Below are positions 1 to 7,583 of a stretch of DNA of 44,275 nt, in pieces. The position numbers and the translations under genes are program-made. A model generated the notes under the pieces. It searched no databases. It saw only the letters and a list, made by a program, of their open reading frames with translations, and was not told the DNA's origin. Every line of letters starts with the position of its first letter. Position 1 is the first letter of the stretch. Source of the stretch: Oscillospiraceae bacterium (GTDB lineage Bacteria > Bacillota > Clostridia > Oscillospirales > Ruminococcaceae); NCBI GenBank assembly GCA_017559185.1, contig JAFYSU010000026.1, forward strand, positions 1 to 44,275. The letters run 5' to 3'.

Positions 1-77
1 GTGTGGGCGATAGCATCAGAATAAAAGTAGCGGGTGCCAATGTGGGTGCCGGCAAGATAGACTTTGTGCTTGCGTGA
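1..77 (+). CDS. rnr: RNase R C-terminal end (partial)
   Basis: Only the last 24 codons are present, in the frame beginning at base 3, ending in TGA at 75-77. The peptide (VGDSIRIKV...KIDFVLA) matches the end of the C-terminal S1 domain of the RNase R/VacB family, where a GD-V-V-V strand is followed by R/K-IDF-L. RNase R is a processive 3'-5' exoribonuclease acting on structured RNA and in trans-translation quality control. The protein stops almost directly after the S1 domain, without the usual basic tail. The 5' part lies outside the window. Identification rests on a short stretch, so confidence is moderate. Confidence 0.6.
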   Translation, partial: VGDSIRIKVAGANVGAGKIDFVLA

Positions 78-128
78 GCATGTTAAAACTGTGCAGTTTT
101 CTTTGCTGTAAAGTCTGTGTTATTTTCT

Positions 129-157
129 TTGAAAATATTAGGGTGCTGTGATATAAT
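129..157 (+). promoter_or_regulatory. Sigma-A type promoter of glnS
   Basis: TTGAAA at 129-134 and a consensus TATAAT at 152-157, separated by 17 bases. Transcription would start near 164, giving a leader of about 105 bases before the glnS start at 271. That is too short for a T-box leader, and no T-box sequence was seen. A small inverted repeat (AGCAG...CTGCT) lies in the leader around 199-216. Confidence 0.75.
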
Positions 158-270
158 ATAAGTTGTGTAATTATATGGGTCACTCACCCGTACTTAAAAG
201 CAGTGTAAATGCTGCTGTGATTATATAACGGAAATCCGCAAGGGTTTGAACAGAAAGGATGCAAGTTGTT

Positions 271-1932
271 ATGGAAGAAGGAAAAATCTCTAATTTCATA
301 CACGATATCATTGACGAAGATTTGGCTGAGGGCAGAGTAAAGGAAATTCACACTCGTTTTCCTCCTGAACCAAACGGCTACCTGCACATTGGCAGTGCAA
401 AAGCTATATGGATAAACTCCCAGACTGCAAAAAAATACGGCGGTCTGTTTAATCTGCGTCTTGACGACACCAATCCTGTTAAGGAAGACGATGAATATGT
501 ACAGTCCATTCAGGAAGACCTGATTTGGCTGGGTGCTAATCCTACCGGCGGCATTTTTTACGGTTCCGACTACTTTGACCAGTGTTACGAATTCGCTGTA
601 AAGCTTATTAAAGACGGCAAAGCTTATGTTTGTCACCTGAACAACGAGGAAATGCGCGAATACCGCGGTACTTTGACCGAACCGGGCAAAAACAGCCCTT
701 ACCGTGACCGTTCGGTTGAAGAAAACCTTGATTTGTTCGAACGCATGAAAAACGGTGAATTCCCAGACGGTACCTGCACACTTCGTGCTAAAATCGACAT
801 GGCTTCGCCAAACATGAACATGCGTGACCCTGCTATCTACCGTATACTGCACACAAGTCATCACCGTCAGGGCAACAAATGGTGCATCTACCCATTGTAT
901 GACTATGCACATCCAATTCAGGACGCACTGGAAGGCATAACACATTCCCTTTGCTCCATTGAATTTGAAAACCATCGTCCGCTTTACGACTGGGTTATCA
1001 ACAACATTGGTTTTGAAAAGAAACCTCATCAGTACGAATTTGCTCGTCTTAACATGACATACACCGTAATGAGCAAGCGTTACCTGCGTGAGCTTGTTGA
1101 AACAGGTCGTGTTGACGGCTGGGACGACCCTCGTATGCCTACCCTGTGCGGTTTGCGCCGCCGCGGTTACACACCAAGCTCCATTATGACATTTGTTCAG
1201 ACAGCAGGTGTTTCCAAAGCATACAGCACCGTTGACATCGGCTTGCTGGAACACTGCATCCGTGACGAGCTGAACATGACCGCACAGCGCCGTATTGCTG
1301 TACTGCGTCCAATTAAAGTTACTGTTACAAACTATCCTGAAGATAAAGAAGAACGCTTTGCTGTAGCAAACAATCCTAACGACCCTGAAGCAGGCACTCG
1401 TGAAGTTCCGTTTACTCGTGAGCTTTACATTGACAGTGAAGACTTCATGGAAAATCCGCCAAACAAATTCTTCCGCATGAAGCCGGACGGTGAAGTTCGT
1501 CTTATGGGCAGCTACATTGTTCGCTGCAACGAAGTTGTAAAAGACGAAAACGGCAATGTTATCGAGCTTAAATGTACCGCTGACCTTGAAACAGGCAACG
1601 GCAATCCTGTTGACGGCAGAAAAATTAAAGGTACCATTCATTGGGTATCGGCTAAATATGCAGTGGACACTACCGTTCGCCTGTATGATTACCTGTTCAA
1701 CATTGAAAATGTAAACGACCTGCAGGAAGGCGAAAACTACCTTGATTATGTAAATCCAAACTCCTGCACCGAGCTTACAGGCTGTAAACTGGAGCCTAAC
1801 ATGCAGAATGTTGAAAAAGGCGAAAAATTCCAGTTTGTGCGTACCGGCTACTTCTGCAAGGACAGCAAGCACGAAAATGTTTACAACCAAATCGTAGGCT
1901 TGAAGGACAGCTGGGCAAAAGCAAACAAATAA
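271..1932 (+). CDS. glnS: Glutaminyl-tRNA synthetase (GlnRS)
   Basis: Class I aminoacyl-tRNA synthetase of 553 residues that charges tRNA-Gln with glutamine in the cytosol. The ATP-binding HIGH motif appears as HIGS (about residues 39-42) after the typical FPPEPNGYLHIG lead-in. The KMSKS equivalent is VMSKR (about 266-270). The C-terminal beta-barrel anticodon-binding domains follow, and the length matches the family. I prefer the ATG at 271: the AAAGGA at 254-259 is 11 bases upstream, whereas the in-frame ATG at 259 overlaps that site. Many Firmicutes lack GlnRS and use GatCAB transamidation, but it is common in Clostridia. An acidic repeat protein follows 25 bases downstream and is probably co-transcribed. 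Confidence 0.96.
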   Translation: MEEGKISNFIHDIIDEDLAEGRVKEIHTRFPPEPNGYLHIGSAKAIWINSQTAKKYGGLFNLRLDDTNPVKEDDEYVQSIQEDLIWLGANPTGGIFYGSDYFDQCYEFAVKLIKDGKAYVCHLNNEEMREYRGTLTEPGKNSPYRDRSVEENLDLFERMKNGEFPDGTCTLRAKIDMASPNMNMRDPAIYRILHTSHHRQGNKWCIYPLYDYAHPIQDALEGITHSLCSIEFENHRPLYDWVINNIGFEKKPHQYEFARLNMTYTVMSKRYLRELVETGRVDGWDDPRMPTLCGLRRRGYTPSSIMTFVQTAGVSKAYSTVDIGLLEHCIRDELNMTAQRRIAVLRPIKVTVTNYPEDKEERFAVANNPNDPEAGTREVPFTRELYIDSEDFMENPPNKFFRMKPDGEVRLMGSYIVRCNEVVKDENGNVIELKCTADLETGNGNPVDGRKIKGTIHWVSAKYAVDTTVRLYDYLFNIENVNDLQEGENYLDYVNPNSCTELTGCKLEPNMQNVEKGEKFQFVRTGYFCKDSKHENVYNQIVGLKDSWAKANK

Positions 1933-1957
1933 TATCTGTTTTAAGGAGAACACACCA

Positions 1958-2755
1958 ATGGCTCTTTATAAAAACAATGATTTTGATGTAGAGCGCTTTA
2001 ACAGCATTATTGACGCTGCAGCGGAAGGTATGTCCGAGGAGGATTTTGAAAAAAACTTCGCACCTGTTGACGAAGATGATTGGAACATCTACCATTGGGC
2101 AGCAAACGGCGACAAGCTGGACCTTGTGGACAGAAACAGCGACGATGACATGCCGTTGTTCATGCGCAGCGACCTTATTCGCGAATTTTCCGAACAGCTG
2201 ACGGACGAGGAAGAGGAAAAGCTTGGAGTTTCCTTCCCCGAACGCCACGAAAAAAAAAAGCGTGATTTAGAGTTCGAAAAAATGCTGGAGGAAGATGACG
2301 ACGACATCGAGCGTCTTATAGAGTCGTTGGAAAAACAGGTTGAAGATGAACGCAGGCTGTTTGAAAAAGCAATTCAAATAAAACCGCGTGAAAACCGCGA
2401 CCTTGACTTTGAAGCGATGATGGACGAAGAAGGCTTCGATGCCGACCGTATGATTGCCTCGTTCCAAAAGAAAAATAAAAAAGAAAAAACAATAGCACAG
2501 CTGCTTGAGGATGACGACAGTGTTTCCCCAATAAGCATTGCTGCTGTTATGAAAAAACATCCAAAAGAACGCGACTTGGAGTTCGAAGCAATGATGGAGG
2601 AGGAAGGCTTTGAAAAAGGCTTTCCATTCCTTATGGATGAACCGCAGGACGAAGAGTCGCAGATGGAAAGAATGACAATGGATATGGCAAACAGGCTTGT
2701 AAAAGGATTGATTGACGAGCTTGATGCCGAGGATAATGCCAAAAAGGGCAAGTAA
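1958..2755 (+). CDS. Acidic protein with three RDLEFE repeats, function unknown
   Basis: Not recognised. The protein has 265 residues, is very rich in Asp and Glu with runs of charged residues, and has no signal peptide or membrane segment, so it is probably cytosolic. Its N-terminal third (about 1-90) contains a W-x2-YHWAANGD segment. It then carries a motif three times: RDLEFEKMLEED (102-113), RDLDFEAMMDEEGF (147-160) and RDLEFEAMMEEEGF (205-218), each followed by a helix-forming stretch. The motif resembles a short linear binding element presented three times. AAGGAG at 1943-1948 supports the ATG at 1958. It sits between glnS and an RNA methyltransferase gene in one apparent transcription unit, which hints at, but does not prove, a role in translation or RNA metabolism. 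Confidence 0.85.
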   Translation: MALYKNNDFDVERFNSIIDAAAEGMSEEDFEKNFAPVDEDDWNIYHWAANGDKLDLVDRNSDDDMPLFMRSDLIREFSEQLTDEEEEKLGVSFPERHEKKKRDLEFEKMLEEDDDDIERLIESLEKQVEDERRLFEKAIQIKPRENRDLDFEAMMDEEGFDADRMIASFQKKNKKEKTIAQLLEDDDSVSPISIAAVMKKHPKERDLEFEAMMEEEGFEKGFPFLMDEPQDEESQMERMTMDMANRLVKGLIDELDAEDNAKKGK

Positions 2756-2794
2756 CCCTTATTGGCGCAGCCAAAATACAGAAATGAGGATGTC

Positions 2795-3916
2795 ATGTCA
2801 ACTGTAACAATTACCTGCCCGTGCTTGTTTGGCTTGGAAAGCGTTTTGTCGGGTGAGATTAAACGAATGGGCGGCGAAAACATTCGTACTGTGGACGGCA
2901 GAGTAACCTTCACCGGTGATATGTCCATGGTGGCTCGTGCAAACATTTGCCTGCGTACAGCCGAAAGAGTTCAAATACTGCTTGGAAGCTTTGAAGCCCG
3001 CAGCTTTGAGGAGCTTTTTCAGGGTGTAAAGGCTATTCCTTTTGAGGAGTATGTTGGTAAAAACGATGCTTTCCCTGTAAAGGGTTGGTCGCTTAACTCG
3101 CAGCTTCACAGTATTCCCGACTGCCAGTCCATTATTAAAAAGGCTATTGTTACCCGCTTGCAAAAGGTTTACGGTGTAAGCTGGTTTCAGGAAAGCGGCA
3201 CTACATATCAGGTGCAGTTTTCCATTTTAAAGGACAATGTACTTATAATGCTGGACACCTCCGGTATGGGACTGCACAAACGCGGTTACCGCCGTTCGGC
3301 TTCGCTTGAAGCACCAATCAAGGAAACCTTGGCAGCAGGTATAATCGACATTGCAAGGGTATACCCCGACAGTGCAATGTACGACCCATTCTGCGGCTCG
3401 GGTACATTTGTTATTGAAGCTGCAATGCACGCTTTAAAGATTGCTCCCGGTCTGCGCCGTCATTTTGCGGCGGAACAGTGGGCATGCATGCCTAAAGAAA
3501 TGTGGCAGCAGGAGCGCCAAAACGCATTCGACAACATTCGTCGTGATGCAACCTTTATGGCATATGCAAGCGATATTTCCGACGAAGCAGTCGAGCTTAC
3601 AATGGCTAACGCTAAAAAAGCGGGCGTTGATGTAAGAATAAAAGCTGTACAGCGTGATGTTGCCGATTTTGCCATTGAAACCGAAAAAGGTGTAATTATA
3701 ACAAATCCACCTTACGGTGAAAGACTGCTTGATGTACAGCAGGCGGAACAGCTTTACCGCATACTTGGTAAAGTTGTAGACCTTAACGGTCAAAACCGCT
3801 GCTATGTAATAACTCCGCACGAAGAATTTGAACGCATCTTCGGCAAAAAGGCAGACAAAAAACGCAAGCTTTACAACGGTATGCTTAAATGTAATTTGTA
3901 CCAGTATTTTAAGTAA
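2795..3916 (+). CDS. THUMP-domain class I SAM-dependent RNA methyltransferase (RlmL/YpsC type)
   Basis: Protein of 373 residues. An N-terminal ferredoxin-like/THUMP RNA-binding half (about 1-160) precedes a Rossmann methyltransferase half. The SAM-binding motif YDPFCGSGTFVIEA follows an APIKETLAA segment, and the target-base motif is NPPYGERL. This arrangement is that of the RlmL/RlmK N-half and Bacillus YpsC family, predicted to form N2-methylguanosine in 23S rRNA; the exact target is inferred. The ATG at 2795 is preferred because TGAGGA lies just upstream at 2785-2790; an in-frame TTG at 2762 has no clear ribosome site. A strong terminator follows, so this is the last gene of the glnS unit. 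Confidence 0.9.
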   Translation: MSTVTITCPCLFGLESVLSGEIKRMGGENIRTVDGRVTFTGDMSMVARANICLRTAERVQILLGSFEARSFEELFQGVKAIPFEEYVGKNDAFPVKGWSLNSQLHSIPDCQSIIKKAIVTRLQKVYGVSWFQESGTTYQVQFSILKDNVLIMLDTSGMGLHKRGYRRSASLEAPIKETLAAGIIDIARVYPDSAMYDPFCGSGTFVIEAAMHALKIAPGLRRHFAAEQWACMPKEMWQQERQNAFDNIRRDATFMAYASDISDEAVELTMANAKKAGVDVRIKAVQRDVADFAIETEKGVIITNPPYGERLLDVQQAEQLYRILGKVVDLNGQNRCYVITPHEEFERIFGKKADKKRKLYNGMLKCNLYQYFK

Positions 3917-3987
3917 ATGAATCTTCGAAGCGAATCAGATAATATATATAGATTCTGAAAGATAAGACCAACTACTGCGAATATTAA

Positions 3988-4026
3988 AACACCACCGTAT
4001 CACAAGAGATACGGTGGTGTTTTGTT
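3988..4026 (+). terminator. Rho-independent terminator after the methyltransferase gene
   Basis: A 14-bp perfect stem (AACACCACCGTATC at 3988-4001 with its complement at 4008-4021) closes a 6-base loop and is followed by TTTGTTATT. It insulates the glnS unit from the A+T-rich cassette that begins just downstream. Confidence 0.9.
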
Positions 4027-4044
4027 ATTAAAGATAGGTTTTGC

Positions 4045-4073
4045 TTGATAAACAATTCCCATAATGCTATAAT
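4045..4073 (+). promoter_or_regulatory. Sigma-A type promoter of the five-gene cassette
   Basis: TTGATA at 4045-4050 and TATAAT at 4068-4073 with a 17-base spacer, directly after the terminator at 3988-4026. The start point would be near 4080, about 30 bases before the first gene. It gives the cassette its own constitutive-looking promoter. Confidence 0.75.
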
Positions 4074-4111
4074 ACATATGTAAAATTAACATGTGTAAAA
4101 AGGTGCCGAAA

Positions 4112-4498
4112 ATGAAATGCTATATAGAAGAAAACTTCTCTGAGGTTTACTCTCACTGTAAGGATTTTCAAGAAAACAAAGAATATGAGCCGTATTGGAA
4201 CAAGTGTATTGAAGCACTATGCGACAAACAGTTATTATCACACATTGTGTTTTGTAACGATATTTTTTGTATTCCTCCTGTTAAGACATTTCTCACTTAT
4301 TATAAAGATGACTTTATCGTGCTGACAGGAAAACCCGATGCAGAGCTTCCCATATTTGTAAAAAAGAGTATTGGTGCTTTTTGGGGCATGGTGTTTAAGT
4401 TTGGATTGAATTACAAAGGCCAAAAAAGTGTTTCTGTTTCTATGAACGAACATTTCAAGGTTAGAACAGCGACTTATTTTATTAAGGAGGATATGTAA
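4112..4498 (+). CDS. Hypothetical protein, first gene of the accessory cassette
   Basis: Not recognised. The protein has 128 residues, is soluble, and shows no signal peptide or clear membrane helix. An N-terminal helical part (about 1-50) is followed by strand-rich sequence (IVLTGKPDAELPIFVKK and a VSVSM segment near the end). The ATG at 4112 has AAGGTG about six bases upstream; an in-frame ATG at 4091 lies only some 11 bases after the predicted transcript start, so the shorter form is preferred. It is followed after one base by the PD-(D/E)XK gene, whose ribosome site lies inside its last codons. That tight coupling suggests joint expression and possibly a partner or regulatory role. Confidence 0.75.
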   Translation: MKCYIEENFSEVYSHCKDFQENKEYEPYWNKCIEALCDKQLLSHIVFCNDIFCIPPVKTFLTYYKDDFIVLTGKPDAELPIFVKKSIGAFWGMVFKFGLNYKGQKSVSVSMNEHFKVRTATYFIKEDM

Positions 4499-4499
4499 T

Positions 4500-5186
4500 A
4501 TGGGTTATACAAGGAATTATATTATTACAAAATGTAAAGAGGCCTTTAAAGATAAAAATACATTTTACAAACAACAGTTCATAAATTACAGAGGAAAAAC
4601 AGAAGATACCGACGAGCATTTCTCGGAAGTAATTGCTGAATTTTTGTGCAGTTGTATTTCCGAATATACGAATGGGATAGATACACTAACAAGAGAAAAC
4701 TCGTACAAAATCGACAGCCACGATGGTGTAATAAAAGACCACGATAGTTGTCGTGAAGAAGAGATGATTGCTATGAAGATGTTTGAACAGGAATACGACT
4801 TCATTGGAAAAATAATTGACTATCAGACACCGCTAAAAAACAAACGCTCAGATGAAGCAGGTAAGATAGACTTACTTGCCTATGATGGAAAAACGCTTTA
4901 TATCCTTGAGTTAAAAAAACCTGACAGCGACGAAACAATGCTCCGTTGTGTGCTTGAGGGCTACACATATTGGAAAACAGTTGACAAAGCGAAATTGCTT
5001 AAAGATTTTAAATTGCCTGCGGAGACGGTTGTAAAGGCTTGTCCCTTTGTTTTTAGAAATGGAAGACAGCATAACGAAATGAATGAGGTACGCCCTCATC
5101 TGAAACAGCTTATGGATTTGCTTGGCAGCAAAACTTATTATGTAAGTGAAAATTATGGTGGAAAATTTATTGTGACGGAGAAATAA
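4500..5186 (+). CDS. PD-(D/E)XK nuclease-fold protein
   Basis: Protein of 228 residues, cytosolic. The central segment has the PD-(D/E)XK catalytic pattern: Asp124 in KIDLLAYDG, then Glu137 and Lys139 in YILELKKPD, followed by a helix ending EGYTYW that resembles the conserved motif IV of this fold. A Glu cluster near 87-89 could supply motif I. This fold occurs in restriction endonucleases, repair nucleases and many anti-phage proteins. Here the active residues look intact, so a DNA or RNA nuclease is predicted, but the substrate is unknown. AAGGAGG at 4484-4490 supports the start. It is gene two of the cassette and the next gene starts four bases after its stop codon. Base composition is clearly A+T rich: 14 G+C in bases 4501-4560. 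Confidence 0.8.
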   Translation: MGYTRNYIITKCKEAFKDKNTFYKQQFINYRGKTEDTDEHFSEVIAEFLCSCISEYTNGIDTLTRENSYKIDSHDGVIKDHDSCREEEMIAMKMFEQEYDFIGKIIDYQTPLKNKRSDEAGKIDLLAYDGKTLYILELKKPDSDETMLRCVLEGYTYWKTVDKAKLLKDFKLPAETVVKACPFVFRNGRQHNEMNEVRPHLKQLMDLLGSKTYYVSENYGGKFIVTEK

Positions 5187-5190
5187 AACA

Positions 5191-5925
5191 ATGAAAAAAT
5201 TAATTGAAAAAATAGGTTTAGAAACCTTTTGGGGTGGCATATTTGCACTTGTTACCGCAATAGCTATTGTAATTGAAGTGGTTTTAGCAGGATTGGAGCC
5301 GGCAGCTATCGCAGGTGGTGTTAAAGACTTGTTTGGCACACTCATTACAATTGTAATGCTATTAGTAGCTGTAAAAGCTTTAAAGCCGCAAAAACAGGTT
5401 TATTCGTTTGAAGAAAAAGTAAATAATGCATTGGTTGACTGGATCAGCAGTCATTCCAATATGATTGTTAAAACCTCAAAAATGCCCAAGGGTCATGAAA
5501 ACGACTTTGGTATGAGCATGACAACTGATATAAATAGATTTTATAATACTGCTCCTCTTAAATCTGATACAGGCTCTGGTGTAGGACGATTTTTAAGGAT
5601 TACTAAAATTGATAAAGCAATATATGAAAGCAACGAAGTTAAGTTCGAATTTTTTATTAATGCACAAACATATTGTATTTCTTCCAGTGAGGAAGAGATA
5701 CTAAAGGAGCTTATGGATATAGCTAATAATCTTTCAAAGTACATACAAGGTGTTGTAGATGGAATTACTGTAGGTGCGGTTCATAAAGAGGGCGATAGAA
5801 CTGTTATAATTCCCATAACCTTTAAAGAACCAATTATTACTGACGAAAGTGAAAATATTGATTTGATAATAAATCTAATTGACCGTATGTATGAAGCGAT
5901 GCTTGTATCGGCAAGAAGAAAGTAA
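5191..5925 (+). CDS. Membrane protein with two N-terminal helices and a cytosolic domain
   Basis: No family recognised. The protein has 244 residues with two hydrophobic helices near 14-34 and 46-63, followed by about 175 mostly hydrophilic residues predicted to face the cytosol. The soluble part alternates strands and helices (for example the VKFEFFINAQTYCISSSEEE region near 150-170). A GGAG about ten bases upstream supports the ATG. Position three in the cassette, between a predicted nuclease and a small membrane zinc-ribbon protein, suggests a membrane anchor or effector. In several known defence systems a two-helix membrane protein is the cell-killing effector; applying that here is inference only. 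Confidence 0.75.
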   Translation: MKKLIEKIGLETFWGGIFALVTAIAIVIEVVLAGLEPAAIAGGVKDLFGTLITIVMLLVAVKALKPQKQVYSFEEKVNNALVDWISSHSNMIVKTSKMPKGHENDFGMSMTTDINRFYNTAPLKSDTGSGVGRFLRITKIDKAIYESNEVKFEFFINAQTYCISSSEEEILKELMDIANNLSKYIQGVVDGITVGAVHKEGDRTVIIPITFKEPIITDESENIDLIINLIDRMYEAMLVSARRK

Positions 5926-5976
5926 ATAGAATGCTTAAAAATATGCCGTATTAATCGCAGACCCATGAGATGAAAA

Positions 5977-6237
5977 ATGCCCAAAATAATTCTTTTTATT
6001 CTTGTCATAACAGAGATTTTCATAATGATTGGAAAAGTAATCAGTCGATTGTTTCATTCGAAATCAAAGCTGCAAAGTGCTACCTCGTCGATATCATACA
6101 ATTGGTATGGAGAATGCGAAAAATGTGGGAAAAAAGGTGGCTTGCATCGCTTTGAAGGGAAAAGATATTGTGCTATGTGCCACGCCAGACTAACCGCAGA
6201 GAAAAAATATGGTGGGAAGCAGAAATATGAAAATTAA
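5977..6237 (+). CDS. Small membrane-anchored zinc-ribbon protein
   Basis: Protein of 86 residues. It has an N-terminal hydrophobic helix (about 3-23) and then a zinc-ribbon formed by Cys47-x2-Cys50 and Cys65-x2-Cys68, separated by 14 residues, with a basic tail. Such ribbons bind zinc and often mediate protein or nucleic acid contacts. The gene lies 51 bases after the previous one and its last 11 bases overlap the start of the MBL enzyme gene, which implies translational coupling. The ribosome site is weak. Membrane placement and zinc binding are predicted from sequence; the biological role is unknown. Confidence 0.7.
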   Translation: MPKIILFILVITEIFIMIGKVISRLFHSKSKLQSATSSISYNWYGECEKCGKKGGLHRFEGKRYCAMCHARLTAEKKYGGKQKYEN

Positions 6238-7399
6238 TATAATTCGTGGGAAAAACCAAATTGGCGGAAACATTATTGAAATATTCACCAAGCAAACAAA
6301 AATCCTGCTTGACGCAGGACTTGAACTCGATGACGAGAAAAACGAACAACTCCCCCATATCCCCGAGCTTTTTGAGTATGCTGGTTATGATGCGATTTTC
6401 GCAACCCACTATCATGGCGACCATTTAGGACTTGTATATAAGGCTCATAAGGACATCCCTATTTACATGGGCGAAAGGAGTTATAATATAATAAGTGCTT
6501 CAGATAATTATAATGGGCATGACACAATAAACCCTATAGGCTTTCTTCGTCACAAAGAGGAAATTATTGTAGGGGATATAACTGTAATCCCATTTCTTTG
6601 CGACCATTCTGCTTTTGACAGCTATATGCTTCTTTGCAAATCAGGAGAAGAAAGCATTTTATACACGGGAGATTTTCGTTCAAACGGAAGAAAGCCTTTT
6701 GGTATGCTTTTAAGCTCTTTGCCCAAGAAAATCAATAAGCTGATATGTGAGGGAACGACTTTTTCGAGAGAAGGGTATTTCGCTGAAACAGAAAAATCAC
6801 TTGAGGAAAAGGCATTCAAAATATTTTCTGAAAACAAAGGCCCTGTCTTTATTTTGCAATCATCTATGAATATAGATAGAATTGTTACTGTTTACCGTGC
6901 TGCAAAAAGAACGGGACGAATTTTTCTTGAGGACGCATATATGGCAGGTATTACAACAGCTGCAGGAGAGCATATTCCTAATCCTAATTTCAAAGATGTT
7001 TACGCTTTTATAACAAACCCTTCGAAGTATGAGTTTGTTTCGAAATATAAAAGAAAAGTCGGGAAAGACAAAATATCTAAAATGCATTTTGTAATGTGCG
7101 TAAGAACTACTATGCTTTCTTATATCAAATCACTTTCAGAAAAAATGTCATTTGAAAATGGAGTACTTGTTTATTCATTTTGGAGTGGATACAAAAACAG
7201 TGAAAGTATGAAAGAGTTTTTATCGGAGTGTGAGGCTCTTGGACTTAAAATTAAAACACTCCACACAAGTGGGCACGCTGATGAAAATGCAATCAGAATG
7301 TTGATTGAAACTGTAAATCCTGATGTTATAATTCCTGTTCATACGGAGAATGCAGAGAGATTTAAAAAGATTGCTCCTGAGTTTTTTGTAGAAATATAA
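6227..7399 (+). CDS. MBL-fold beta-CASP nuclease-like protein (RNase J/CPSF73 relative)
   Basis: Protein of 390 residues. The metallo-beta-lactamase motifs are complete: H61-x-H63-x-D65-H66, H127 in CDHSAFD and D149 in TGDF. Beta-CASP motifs are also present: E175 in ICEGTTFS, H350 in HTSGHAD and H372 in IPVHTE, the same order as in RNase J. It lacks the C-terminal domain of RNase J (usually about 550 residues), so it is a compact version. A two-zinc ribonuclease or DNase is predicted. The ATG at 6227 is preferred over one at 6209 because family homology begins with MKINIIRG and the GGTGGG before it can serve as ribosome site. It is the last gene of the cassette; lepA follows with its own promoter. 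Confidence 0.85.
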   Translation: MKINIIRGKNQIGGNIIEIFTKQTKILLDAGLELDDEKNEQLPHIPELFEYAGYDAIFATHYHGDHLGLVYKAHKDIPIYMGERSYNIISASDNYNGHDTINPIGFLRHKEEIIVGDITVIPFLCDHSAFDSYMLLCKSGEESILYTGDFRSNGRKPFGMLLSSLPKKINKLICEGTTFSREGYFAETEKSLEEKAFKIFSENKGPVFILQSSMNIDRIVTVYRAAKRTGRIFLEDAYMAGITTAAGEHIPNPNFKDVYAFITNPSKYEFVSKYKRKVGKDKISKMHFVMCVRTTMLSYIKSLSEKMSFENGVLVYSFWSGYKNSESMKEFLSECEALGLKIKTLHTSGHADENAIRMLIETVNPDVIIPVHTENAERFKKIAPEFFVEI

Positions 7400-7466
7400 A
7401 CTCAACAGTTTAGGGCAAAAACATTAAGCGGTAAATATAGAAATGCAAAGGAAGGGCATGTTTTAT

Positions 7467-7495
7467 TTGAAATTTTTTTATACTGCTGATATAAT
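7467..7495 (+). promoter_or_regulatory. Sigma-A type promoter of lepA
   Basis: TTGAAA at 7467-7472 and TATAAT at 7490-7495 with a 17-base spacer. The start point would be near 7502, giving an approximately 80-base leader before the lepA ATG at 7584. It lies immediately after the cassette, so lepA expression does not depend on it. Confidence 0.75.
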
Positions 7496-7583
7496 AAGCT
7501 ACAACTGTATTTTTTTTGAATTGACAGCTTACAGGGGCGGATGCTCCGTTTATCTTATAAATTATGAAAGGACTCGTGCTTGC

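Noticed and set aside
78..270. T-box leader for glnS
   Set aside because: The predicted leader is only about 105 bases and shows neither a T-box consensus nor a leader terminator.
254..273. AAAGGATG overlaps giving a possible earlier start, also seen at gpr and at 16627
   Set aside because: In all three cases an ATG overlaps the ribosome site and a second in-frame ATG sits 12 bases later. The second has correct spacing, so the first is treated as part of the ribosome site rather than a special initiation mechanism.
184..1953. A 589-codon open frame on the minus strand opposite glnS, and similar long antisense frames opposite other core genes
   Set aside because: The plus-strand protein is unmistakably GlnRS. 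The antisense translations have no family features and arise from the codon bias of the real genes.
3931..3956. GAATC...GATTC inverted repeat upstream of the cassette as an attachment site
   Set aside because: It is a short A+T-rich inverted repeat with no matching copy seen at the right end of the cassette near 7400, and no integrase gene is present.
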